A DNA stretch of 64,000 bases from HKCCE3408 sp038530555 (lineage in GTDB: Bacteria; Pseudomonadota; Alphaproteobacteria; Rhodobacterales; Rhodobacteraceae): positions 1 through 64,000 of the forward strand of contig JBCBCN010000010.1 in the NCBI GenBank assembly GCA_038530555.1, written 5' to 3'. Both the position numbers and the translations under genes were made by a program. Shown here one piece after another: positions 1-8,540 of this stretch (position 1 is the first letter of the stretch; each line of letters begins with the position of its first letter). The notes beneath the pieces were generated by a model. The model ran no database searches. It was given only the letters and a program-made list of their open reading frames with translations, and was not told the DNA's origin.

Positions 1-969
1 GCGTTGCTCCTGCATGGTGGCGAAGAGCTCTGCCAAAGCCTCCGGGGGCAATTGCGCTGCGTGGAGCAATTCATGGGCGTAGGCGTCTGCGTCTTCTTCC
101 GCCGCCCTGGAATAGGAGCTGTTGAGAAGCTCACTGCCCAGACCCGCCGCAGCAGAGATCCCGAACGCATCCCCGAAGAGCAAACCGACCAACCCGAACG
201 AGCCGATGCTCCGGAAAGTCTCTCGCGTCACATCACGGTTTGCGACATGGCCGATCTCGTGCGCCATCACCGCCGCTACTTGTTCCGGCGTTTCCGCATT
301 TTGCAAAAGGCCTTGGAAGATCGTGATCTGTCCGCCCATCGTCGCTGTGGCATTAACCGCTGGGTGACGCGCCACGCTGACCTCGAGCGGGAGGTAGAGG
401 TTCGCCTCACGCTCAAGGCGATCGACCATCATAGCCAGTGCGGCGTCACCTTCCGGTGAGCTGCATGTCCCAACTTGATTGGTGTAAACGCGCGTAATCA
501 GAGAGCGGCCCATTGCAATCTCAGTTTCAACCGGAAGTGCCATCGCCGCCCGACCCGCGTAGTAAGGTATAAGGAAGAAAAGCAGACCGGCGAAGCATGC
601 AGCGGCCAAAGCAGCAGTCATTAGGACATTGCGCACCTGGCCCCTAGCACGCCCGAGATAGGGCAACGGGGCATCGGTCTCCAAGATCACTCGAAGCGCT
701 TCGGCCTCGCGGATGATCAGCCGTGCCGCCCCTTCATTGTCAGGCGCAAAGACAGCCGCTCCGGTATCGGCTTGGTCAGGCACTTGGCGGATCTTTTGCA
801 AATCCCAGTGCGTGACGGTGCGTTTTTCGACATTGGTAATCTCAAGCATGCCCTCTTCGGTGATGCGAAGTGAGGCCCGTTGGCGGGCCGGACTGATCCC
901 GTCGAAATACTCGGAATAGGTTATCGCCAGGCTTTTGGCGAAGGCTGCATTGCGGATGCTGGTTTCCAT
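1..969 (-). CDS. M48 family metallopeptidase (C-terminus cut by window)
   Basis: The reading frame runs leftward off the window edge, so only about the first 323 residues are present. It is a zinc-dependent, membrane-associated endopeptidase of the M48 (HtpX/Oma1/BepA) class. The first ~110 residues form a soluble domain beginning METSIRNAAF. One hydrophobic segment follows, and then the peptidase domain with the zinc motif HEIGH (complement of about 252-266). A downstream EEDADAY segment supplies the third zinc ligand. The start codon overlaps the stop of the upstream DUF898 gene (ATGA), so the two are translationally coupled. Pairing of DUF898 proteins with M48 peptidases is common, which suggests joint envelope quality control. 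Family assignment is firm; the substrate is unknown. Confidence 0.88.
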   Translation of the reverse strand, partial: METSIRNAAFAKSLAITYSEYFDGISPARQRASLRITEEGMLEITNVEKRTVTHWDLQKIRQVPDQADTGAAVFAPDNEGAARLIIREAEALRVILETDAPLPYLGRARGQVRNVLMTAALAAACFAGLLFFLIPYYAGRAAMALPVETEIAMGRSLITRVYTNQVGTCSSPEGDAALAMMVDRLEREANLYLPLEVSVARHPAVNATATMGGQITIFQGLLQNAETPEQVAAVMAHEIGHVANRDVTRETFRSIGSFGLVGLLFGDAFGISAAAGLGSELLNSSYSRAAEEDADAYAHELLHAAQLPPEALAELFATMQEQR

Positions 970-2216
970 CAGAACGCCCCTCCCGCGCCAAGCGCCTCAG
1001 CGAAGCCACCGCCATCGGTCCGTTGGTCTTTGTCGCGCTGGCGAACGCCCTCGACGAGGGCTGGATTGTGCAATTCGAAGCTCTCGGCGAAGTGCTTGAC
1101 GAGCGGATAGACGATCATGATCTGCCGAAAGACACCGCGCAGCAGGAAGATGACAATCGCGGTGATCAGACCCGCTGCAGCCGACATATTGCCGGACTGC
1201 TGAAACAACATCTGCGGCGAGAGATCGCTGAACAGCCAAATGACACCGAGAAACAAGCCCAGAACGATCGGTGACACGAGGCTAACCGCAAAGGCTGTTT
1301 TGAGGCCACCAAGGATATAAATGCGCAAAATCGAGCGCGTGCGGGGGTAGATATCAAACTCGACCCCGTCGCCCAGTGTTTTGTAGCTGACCAGAACACG
1401 AATTGAAGCGACGCGGTAATAGAGCCCAAAGAGCAACGAAAGCGGCAAGAACGCGAAGATCGCCCAACTCGCCCAAGTGACGTTGGCGTTGCCTTGCAGC
1501 AAAGCCATAGCGCCCAGAAAATCCACGTCTGAGCTCATGAGGCGCGACACCTCCCACCCGATATACCCCAACAGCGCCAAGCTGCCCCATATGCAAAAGA
1601 GAAACGGCAAGATCGGCCCGTAGAGTTGGCCGAAGCCCCCGTGCTGGGTAAAGCGTTCGTTTCCGTACCAGCTTCGGTCGGTCAGAAACTTCTCAAGCCG
1701 ATAGGTCTTGAGCGGCCAAAGCAAACCCAGGCTGAGAACGTTCAGCGCGCCGTAAAGGCAGGCTCGCCAAGCATAGCCCCAGCCGCCCGGCGACATCGCC
1801 ATGCGGATCCCGCGCCAGCGCGTGCGAGACAGAAGGTACCGCCGCGCCCGGTAGCTCGCGACATACCACAGCGGCACAAAAATCAGACCGGCCGTCGCAA
1901 GCGTGAGGAAGGGAAGCTGTTCAAACTGCTGCACCACATCAACGGCCAGGGTCAGAGCAATCAGATTGGCCGCCGTCAAAACGATCGCCAGAATGATGAT
2001 CGCGATCAAAAACCCTATCAGCTTCTCCAGCGCAGTGCCGGTATATTCCAGCGGCATCCCACCGGGCCGCACCGACGACCAGTACCAGCGGCGCAGGCGT
2101 GTCGTTGCCCAAAAGCGGTAAATGCCCGCCGTCAGCAGAGTAAGGGTGCCCGTCTTCAACGCCAGTTGAAACAGCTCACCTCGATCTCCACCGAACTCCG
2201 TTTTGAAAATGGCCAT
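969..2216 (-). CDS. DUF898 (YjgN-like) multi-pass membrane protein
   Basis: A 415-residue integral membrane protein with about eight to ten hydrophobic segments. Two aromatic/Arg motifs recur: GIYRFWATTRLRRWYW near residue 33 and WPLKTYRLEKFLTDRSWYGN near 165. These are typical of the DUF898/YjgN family, in which an internal duplication places such motifs after membrane helices. The molecular function is unknown. It lies 12 bp downstream of parC and overlaps the M48 protease gene by 4 bp, so it probably sits in one transcript with both. I infer that it helps present or anchor substrates for the protease; nothing in the sequence proves this. Confidence 0.85.
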   Translation of the reverse strand: MAIFKTEFGGDRGELFQLALKTGTLTLLTAGIYRFWATTRLRRWYWSSVRPGGMPLEYTGTALEKLIGFLIAIIILAIVLTAANLIALTLAVDVVQQFEQLPFLTLATAGLIFVPLWYVASYRARRYLLSRTRWRGIRMAMSPGGWGYAWRACLYGALNVLSLGLLWPLKTYRLEKFLTDRSWYGNERFTQHGGFGQLYGPILPFLFCIWGSLALLGYIGWEVSRLMSSDVDFLGAMALLQGNANVTWASWAIFAFLPLSLLFGLYYRVASIRVLVSYKTLGDGVEFDIYPRTRSILRIYILGGLKTAFAVSLVSPIVLGLFLGVIWLFSDLSPQMLFQQSGNMSAAAGLITAIVIFLLRGVFRQIMIVYPLVKHFAESFELHNPALVEGVRQRDKDQRTDGGGFAEALGAGGAF

Positions 2217-2228
2217 CCGGCCCCCTTG

Positions 2229-4541
2229 TCACGTAAACCTATTGTCCCGAGGAAAACCGCGCGGCGCCATGCGTCCGGCGGTGGCGCGTTTGCCCATCCA
2301 TTCGGTCAAATCGGTTTCCGTGCGGGTCCGGCCCGCCGGGTCCTGCCAGCTCAATCCCTCTGACAGGGTCAAAGATCGGGCATCGCTCAGCCCGCCATCT
2401 TTGAACTTTTGCAGTCGGACGCCTTTGCCGCGTGTCATCTCCGGCAATTCGTCCCGCGAAAACACAAGCATTTTGCGATTCTCGCCCACCACTGCGATGT
2501 GATCGTCCGCATCACCCAAGGGTCTGCAGATTTTAGCCTGCACGTCGCCTCGCACATTTAAAACCTGCTTTCCCGCACGCGTTTGCGCGGCAACCTCTTG
2601 CTCTGGAACGATAAAACCGTCGCCAGCCGAGGAAGCAACAAGCAGTTTTCGATCCGGTCTGTGAACGATCAACTCCACGATTTCTACCTCATTGGGCATG
2701 TCCACCATCAAGCGGACAGGTTCACCCATGCCCCGGCCTCCGGGCAAATTTGTGGCAGAAATCGTATAAAACCGCCCATTGTTTCCAAAAATGAGGATCC
2801 GGTCAGTGGTTTCGGCATGCAGGACAAAGCGGCCCTGGTCTCCGTCGCGGTATTTCAGCTCTTGGGCCAGGTCGATATGGCCCTTCATCGCCCGGATCCA
2901 GCCCATAGCCGAGCACACGACAGTAATCGGCTCACGCTCGATCATTGCCTCAATCGGCACATCCGGCGTCTCACCCGCTTCGGCGAAGTCTGTGCGCCGC
3001 GCGCCGCCCGGAGCCGATTTGCCGAAGGCTTTGCGGACCTCGCGCAGTTCTTCGGCAATCCGCTGCCACTGGAGATCGTCGGTCTCGACCAGATCCTCAA
3101 GCGCAGCACGCTCCTCCATGAGGGCCGATTGCTCGCGCGTCAGTTCCATCTCTTCAAGGCGGCGCAAACTGCGCAAACGCATGTTCAGGATCGCCTCGGC
3201 CTGAACCTCGCTCAGTTCGCCCTCACCCGCAGCGGGCGGTTGATAATCGAGCTCAGAGGCCGCCCGCACATGATCGAGGCTCCAATTCTCGCGCATCAAA
3301 GCGGCTTTCGGGTCATCATCGTAGCGTATGATGTCGATCACCCGATCCAGATTGAGAAAAGCGATCAGAAGGCCTTCGAGCACTTCGAGCCGGTGGTCGA
3401 TTTTCTCCATCCGGTGCCGCGAGCGGCGGAGCAGCACATCGCGCCGGTGATCTAGGAACGCGCGCAACACCTCTTTGAGGCCGCAGACTTTTGGCGTCCG
3501 GCCATCGATCAGGACGTTCATGTTAAGACTGAACCGGGTCTCGAGCTCAGATTGACGGAACAGCGTCCCCATCAGGATCTCAGGCTCGATATTCTTTGAC
3601 CGCGGCTCTAGCACGATGCGGATATCGTCGGCGCTTTCGTCCCGGATATCGGCCAGGATCGGGATCTTCTTGGTCTGGATCAGTTCTGCGATCTTTTCGA
3701 TCAGCTTGGATTTTTGCACCTGATAGGGGATCTCGGTGACGATGATTTGCCAGGTCCCCCTGCCGAGATCCTCAAGCTCCCACCGCGCGCGCAAGCGAAA
3801 CGACCCGCGACCCGTTCGATAGGCTTCCAGGATTTGCGCGGGCGGTTCGACGATCACGCCACCGGTGGGGAAATCCGGGCCCGGCACATGCTCGATCAGG
3901 GTCTCATCCCGCGCATTGGGCGCTTTAATCAGATGCAGGCAGGCCGCGATCAGCTCATCGATGTTGTGCGGTGGGATATTCGTGGCCATCCCCACGGCGA
4001 TACCGCTGGCGCCATTGGCCAGAAGGTTCGGGAAGGCAGCCGGAAGGACCTCCGGCTCCTGCAAGGTGCCGTCGTAATTGTCCCGGAAATCAACGGCGTT
4101 CTCGGCCAGACCTTCCAGTAAGGCCTCGGCCGCGGCGGTCATGCGCGCCTCGGTATAACGCTCAGCGGCCGGGTTATCTCCGTCAATATTGCCAAAGTTA
4201 CCTTGGCCATCGACCAACGGATAGCGAATGGTGAAATCTTGCGCCAACCGCGCCATCGCATCGTAAATCGCCTGATTGCCATGCGGATGGTAATTGCCCA
4301 TCACATCGCCGGAGATCTTCGCCGATTTCCGAAAGCCACCGTTCGAGGCAAGGCGCAGCTCCCGCATCGCGTAAAGGATACGCCGATGGACGGGCTTGAG
4401 ACCGTCGCGCGCATCGGGCAGCGCACGGTGCATGATGGTCGATAGTGCGTATTGCAGATAGCGTGAGCCAATCGCGCGCGACAACGGCTCGTCGATTTGG
4501 CTTGTGCCGTTCTCCGGCTCTGCGTCGTCCTGCTCGCTCAT
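2229..4541 (-). CDS. parC: DNA topoisomerase IV subunit A
   Basis: The 770-residue A subunit of topoisomerase IV, which decatenates daughter chromosomes with ParE. The N-terminal breakage-reunion domain holds the catalytic Tyr129 in AAERYTEARM. The quinolone-determining region GDVMGNYHPHGNQAIYDAM spans about residues 78-96. A coiled coil (about 370-520) and a beta-propeller C-terminal domain follow. The canonical GyrA box is absent from the C-terminal domain and the length is short, which fits ParC rather than GyrA. The position matching E. coli ParC Ser80 is Gln90 here. A 52 bp gap separates it from yejF upstream, so it may share that transcript or have its own promoter. parE is not in the window. 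Confidence 0.96.
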   Translation of the reverse strand: MSEQDDAEPENGTSQIDEPLSRAIGSRYLQYALSTIMHRALPDARDGLKPVHRRILYAMRELRLASNGGFRKSAKISGDVMGNYHPHGNQAIYDAMARLAQDFTIRYPLVDGQGNFGNIDGDNPAAERYTEARMTAAAEALLEGLAENAVDFRDNYDGTLQEPEVLPAAFPNLLANGASGIAVGMATNIPPHNIDELIAACLHLIKAPNARDETLIEHVPGPDFPTGGVIVEPPAQILEAYRTGRGSFRLRARWELEDLGRGTWQIIVTEIPYQVQKSKLIEKIAELIQTKKIPILADIRDESADDIRIVLEPRSKNIEPEILMGTLFRQSELETRFSLNMNVLIDGRTPKVCGLKEVLRAFLDHRRDVLLRRSRHRMEKIDHRLEVLEGLLIAFLNLDRVIDIIRYDDDPKAALMRENWSLDHVRAASELDYQPPAAGEGELSEVQAEAILNMRLRSLRRLEEMELTREQSALMEERAALEDLVETDDLQWQRIAEELREVRKAFGKSAPGGARRTDFAEAGETPDVPIEAMIEREPITVVCSAMGWIRAMKGHIDLAQELKYRDGDQGRFVLHAETTDRILIFGNNGRFYTISATNLPGGRGMGEPVRLMVDMPNEVEIVELIVHRPDRKLLVASSAGDGFIVPEQEVAAQTRAGKQVLNVRGDVQAKICRPLGDADDHIAVVGENRKMLVFSRDELPEMTRGKGVRLQKFKDGGLSDARSLTLSEGLSWQDPAGRTRTETDLTEWMGKRATAGRMAPRGFPRDNRFT

Positions 4542-4593
4542 GGCCGACGTCTTACGCGGCGCACTGGGCCGGGTAAAGCGGAGGCAGGCGGGC

Positions 4594-6192
4594 TCAGGCC
4601 ACGTTCCCGCTTATCTCGAAGGCCGCAGCCATCAGTGTTTTGGTATATTCGGTCCGCGGGGCGCTGAAGATTTGCTCATTGGTGCCTGCTTCAACGATGT
4701 CGCCCTGTTTCATCACGACGACTTTGTGGCTCAACGCGCGGACCACTTTCAGATCGTGACTGATGAACAAATACGCCAACCCATGGCGGCGCTGCAGCTC
4801 ACGCAGAAGCTCAACGATTTGCACCTGCACCGTCATATCAAGTGCGGAGGTCGGCTCATCGAGAACCACCAGCCTTGGTCGCAGGATCATCGCGCGGGCA
4901 ATGGCGATGCGCTGACGCTGGCCGCCGGAAAACTCATGCGGGTAGCGGTTCATCATCGCCGGATCGAGGCCGACCTCACGCAGGATCTCGGCCACCAGCG
5001 TGCGGGCGCTTTTGTCCGACTGCGTACCCTGGACCGTCAGTCCCTCGGCCACTATTTGCTCAACGGTCATGCGTGGGCTGAGGGAGCCGTAGGGATCCTG
5101 GAAGACGATTTGCATGTCGCGCCGCAATGGCCTGAGCGCCTTGGAATTCCAGCTTTGCACATCTTGGCGCAAAAACACGATCGGCCCATCCGATGAGATC
5201 AGCCGCATGATCGCCAGGGCCAATGTGGTTTTGCCCGAGCCGGACTCGCCCACGATGCCCACCGTTTCGCCCGCGCGCACTGTAAGGCTTGCAGCATTCA
5301 CCGCCTTGATGTGGCCCACCGTCCGGCGGAGCAATCCTCGTTGGATCGGGAACCAGACGCGGAGATCTTTGGTCGAGACGATCTCTTCGGCGCCGCTGGG
5401 CACCGGATCGGGGTTGCCCGAGGGCTCCGCCGACAAAAGCCGCTGCGTGTAGGGGTGCTTGGGCGCGGCAAAGATCTCTGCCGTCGCACCGGTTTCGACG
5501 ATTTCCCCGTCTTTCATGACGCAAACCCGGTCGGCAAACCGCCGGACAATACTGAGGTCGTGGGTGATGAAGAGAAGGCTCATCTTCTCCGATGCTTTCA
5601 AATCAGCCAGCAGTTCGAGGATTTGCGCTTGGATTGTCACGTCAAGCGCCGTGGTAGGCTCATCCGCGATCAACAGATCCGGACCGTTGGCCAGCGCCAT
5701 CGCGATCATCACACGCTGACGTTGCCCCCCCGAAAGCTGGTGTGGATATGCCGACAGGCGCGTCTCGGCGTCACGGATGCCGACCTTGACCAGTAGCTCG
5801 ATCACCCGCGCCCGCGCCGCAGACCCGGTTAGGCCCTGGTGCAGCGATAAGCTTTCCGTCAATTGCTTTTCGAGCGTGTGGAGCGGGTTGAGGGAGGTCA
5901 TCGGCTCCTGAAAGATGAAGCTGATATCATTGCCGCGCACACGGCGCAGATCCGCCTCGGCCGCTCCGACCAATTCCTCGCCGCGATACGTGATTGAGCC
6001 GGTGGTGCTGGAGCTTGCGGGGAGCAAGTCGACTGTGGAAAGGGCCGTCACGGACTTGCCCGAACCAGACTCGCCAACAAGAGCCACAGTCTCGCCCTCT
6101 TGGATGTCGAAAGAGACACCCTTGACGGCCAAGCTTGACTTACCGTCCTGACGAAAGCTGACCGAGAGGTCTTTGACCGACAGGACCGTCAT
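4594..6192 (-). CDS. yejF: Peptide ABC transporter, double ATPase subunit
   Basis: A 532-residue protein with two complete ABC ATPase domains in tandem. The first (1-260) has Walker A GESGSGKS, signature LSGGQRQR and Walker B LLIADEP. The second (270-530) has GESGSGKT, FSGGQRQR and LVVLDEP. This tandem format is characteristic of YejF-type oligopeptide importers. It powers uptake through YejB and YejE of peptides bound by YejA. In E. coli this system imports microcin C, and in rhizobia it affects tolerance of antimicrobial peptides. Its start overlaps the yejE stop by 4 bp (ATGA), and it is the last gene of yejABEF. Confidence 0.95.
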   Translation of the reverse strand: MTVLSVKDLSVSFRQDGKSSLAVKGVSFDIQEGETVALVGESGSGKSVTALSTVDLLPASSSTTGSITYRGEELVGAAEADLRRVRGNDISFIFQEPMTSLNPLHTLEKQLTESLSLHQGLTGSAARARVIELLVKVGIRDAETRLSAYPHQLSGGQRQRVMIAMALANGPDLLIADEPTTALDVTIQAQILELLADLKASEKMSLLFITHDLSIVRRFADRVCVMKDGEIVETGATAEIFAAPKHPYTQRLLSAEPSGNPDPVPSGAEEIVSTKDLRVWFPIQRGLLRRTVGHIKAVNAASLTVRAGETVGIVGESGSGKTTLALAIMRLISSDGPIVFLRQDVQSWNSKALRPLRRDMQIVFQDPYGSLSPRMTVEQIVAEGLTVQGTQSDKSARTLVAEILREVGLDPAMMNRYPHEFSGGQRQRIAIARAMILRPRLVVLDEPTSALDMTVQVQIVELLRELQRRHGLAYLFISHDLKVVRALSHKVVVMKQGDIVEAGTNEQIFSAPRTEYTKTLMAAAFEISGNVA

Positions 6193-7373
6193 TCGAATGT
6201 CTTTCGCGGATCGAAGGCGTCACGCACCCCTTCGAAGATGAAGACCAGAAGCGACAGCATGATCGCGAAACTGAAAAATGCCGAAAAAGCGAGCCAAGGC
6301 GCCTGCAGGTTGTTCTTGGCCTGAAGGGTTAGCTCGCCCAGCGACGGCATCGACGAGGGCAGGCCAAAGCCCAGAAAGTCGAGAGAGGCGAGCCCGCCGA
6401 TCGTCCCGGTGACGATGAAGGGCAACATGGTCAGCGTCGCGACCATCGCATTGGGCAGGACATGGCGGAACATGATTGTCCAGCTCGACACACCCAAGGC
6501 TTGTGCCGCGCGGATATATTCGAAATTTCGCGCCCTCAGGAATTCGGCCCGGACCACGCCGACCAGACCGATCCAGCCGAAGAGAACCATGAGACCGACA
6601 AGCAGCCAAAAGTTCATCTGAAAGATCGCAGCCACGATTATGATGACGAAAAGCGACGGCGTGCTGCCCCAGATCTCGATGATCCTTTGCATCACAAGAT
6701 CGGTCCATCCACCGAAAAAGCCCTGCACCGCTCCTGCAACAATGCCGATGATCGAACTTAGCGTTGTGACGATCAGCGCGAACAGAACCGACAATTGAAA
6801 GGCGTATATCACGCGCGCCAACACATCTCGTGAAGTATCGTCGGTCCCCAGCCAGTGGTTCTCATCTGGTGCAGATGGCGCGGGGCCACCCAGATCGTTG
6901 ATCGTGTCGAAGGAGTAGGGAACAGGCGGCCAAAGCAGCCATCCCCTTGAGATCGCTTCACCATTGACCTGGCCATCTGAGGCGTCGTCGATAACGCCCT
7001 CAGGGTCATCCCAGCACTCGTCAAGGCCTCCACTGATGATTAGGCACTGAATTTCGACGTCGCGATAGACCGCCTCGGTGCGAAAGTCGCCGCCGAACTC
7101 CGTTTCCGGGTAGAAGTTGAAGACCGGCGTGTAAATTGCGCCCTGGTAGCGCACCAGGATCGGCTTGTCGTTGGCCAGGATCGGCGCCAGCAGCGACAGG
7201 CCGAATAGAACTGAGAAGATGATCAGGGACCAATAGGCACGCTTATTGGCGCGGAAATTCCTAAGCCTGCGTTGATTGAGCGGCGAAAGCCATCCAGTTT
7301 GTAGCTCGCTCAGCGGCACATCTTCGGGCTTGGGCGGCGCCGGTGAGATCGTTTCGTCTTCGCGAAGGGCCAT
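6189..7373 (-). CDS. yejE: Peptide ABC transporter permease
   Basis: A 394-residue inner-membrane permease of the DppC/OppC class. The N-terminus is cytoplasmic, with a first helix at about 45-68. A long periplasmic insertion (about 70-190) is typical of YejE, which is longer than ordinary DppC proteins. The permease core follows, with the EAA-like loop AAQALGVSSWTIMFRHVLPNA coupling to the ATPase. Gap to yejB is 3 bp, and it overlaps yejF by 4 bp. It forms the translocation channel with YejB. Confidence 0.94.
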   Translation of the reverse strand: MALREDETISPAPPKPEDVPLSELQTGWLSPLNQRRLRNFRANKRAYWSLIIFSVLFGLSLLAPILANDKPILVRYQGAIYTPVFNFYPETEFGGDFRTEAVYRDVEIQCLIISGGLDECWDDPEGVIDDASDGQVNGEAISRGWLLWPPVPYSFDTINDLGGPAPSAPDENHWLGTDDTSRDVLARVIYAFQLSVLFALIVTTLSSIIGIVAGAVQGFFGGWTDLVMQRIIEIWGSTPSLFVIIIVAAIFQMNFWLLVGLMVLFGWIGLVGVVRAEFLRARNFEYIRAAQALGVSSWTIMFRHVLPNAMVATLTMLPFIVTGTIGGLASLDFLGFGLPSSMPSLGELTLQAKNNLQAPWLAFSAFFSFAIMLSLLVFIFEGVRDAFDPRKTFE

Positions 7374-7376
7374 GGG

Positions 7377-8534
7377 TCAAGTCTCCCGCGTCTCGAAATC
7401 GATCCGAGGATCGATCCAGACATACATCAGGTCCGAGATCAGACCGATCACCAGGCCCATAAGGCTGAATACGAAGAGCGTTCCGAATATCACCGGATAG
7501 TTGCGCGATATCGCCGCCTCAAAACCAAGCCGTCCCAGTCCATCGAGGGAGAAGATGGTCTCGATGATCAGTGAGCTCCCGAAAAAGACGCCGACAAAGA
7601 CCGCCGGGAAGCCTGCAATCACGATGAGCATAGCATTGCGGAAGACATGGCCATAGAGCACGCGCCGCTCAGGCAGGCCCTTGGCCTTGGCGGTCATCAC
7701 ATATTGTTTTTTGATCTCATCGAGAAAGCTGTTTTTGGTCAGCAGCGTCAGGGTCGCGAATGCACTGATCGTCGTGGCGATCACCGGCAGAGCGATATGG
7801 TGGAAGTAATCCAGGATCCGCTCAAACCAATTTAGCGTGTCCCAAACATCGGCAGGTGATGTCAGACCCCTGAGCGGGAAGAACTGATAGTACCGCCCAC
7901 CCGCAAACAGGATCAGCAGCAGGATCGCGAAGAGAAAACCCGGGATCGCGTAGGCCACGATGATGACCCCCGAGGACCAGGTATCGAAGCGGGAGCCATC
8001 GCGAACAGCCTTGCGGATGCCCAGCGGGATCGAAATCAGATAGGCGATCAGGGTCGACCATAGGCCCAGCGAAATCGACACCGGAAGCTTATCGATCACC
8101 AGATCCACCACGCTTTCGGAGTGGAAAAAGCTCTCGCCGAAATCAAAGCGCATGTAGTCCCAAAGCATCAGCATGAACCGCTCCCAACCCGGGATACGCT
8201 CAGCGCTACATTCCTCAGCGTCGAGATCCGGCTCACCGGTGAAGCCTTCCACGCAGACGATACGGGAGAAGTTGAACGAAATCTCAAGCTCTTGCAGGAA
8301 GCGCTCGGGTAGGCCGCGGCTGCCCTGATAGCCGGTTTCCTCAAGCTCGATGTCACCGGCCTCAGAGCCACCGCCAGAGATCGCCTCGAAGACATCCCCC
8401 TCGCCTTCCAGCTGCGCCAAGACTTGCTCGATCGGCCCCCCCGGCACGAATTGCGTCAGGGTAAAGTTGATCAGCATGATCCCCAAAAGCGTGGGGATCA
8501 TCAAAAGCAGGCGTCTGAGGATATAGGCGCTCAT
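7377..8534 (-). CDS. yejB: Peptide ABC transporter permease
   Basis: A 385-residue permease of the DppB/OppB class. It starts MSAYILRRLLLMIPTLLGI, the usual first helix of this family. A periplasmic insertion (about 35-135) separates helix 1 from the core, and the coupling loop near residues 275-295 reads TAKAKGLPERRVLYGHVFRNA. It pairs with YejE. The stop lies 3 bp before yejE, and the start is 6 bp after the yejA stop, so the four genes are one operon. Confidence 0.94.
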   Translation of the reverse strand: MSAYILRRLLLMIPTLLGIMLINFTLTQFVPGGPIEQVLAQLEGEGDVFEAISGGGSEAGDIELEETGYQGSRGLPERFLQELEISFNFSRIVCVEGFTGEPDLDAEECSAERIPGWERFMLMLWDYMRFDFGESFFHSESVVDLVIDKLPVSISLGLWSTLIAYLISIPLGIRKAVRDGSRFDTWSSGVIIVAYAIPGFLFAILLLILFAGGRYYQFFPLRGLTSPADVWDTLNWFERILDYFHHIALPVIATTISAFATLTLLTKNSFLDEIKKQYVMTAKAKGLPERRVLYGHVFRNAMLIVIAGFPAVFVGVFFGSSLIIETIFSLDGLGRLGFEAAISRNYPVIFGTLFVFSLMGLVIGLISDLMYVWIDPRIDFETRET

Positions 8535-8540
8535 GATGGT

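Noticed and set aside
1626..2363. A 245-codon plus-strand frame over the DUF898 gene
   Set aside because: Highly basic, low-complexity product antisense to a conserved membrane protein gene.
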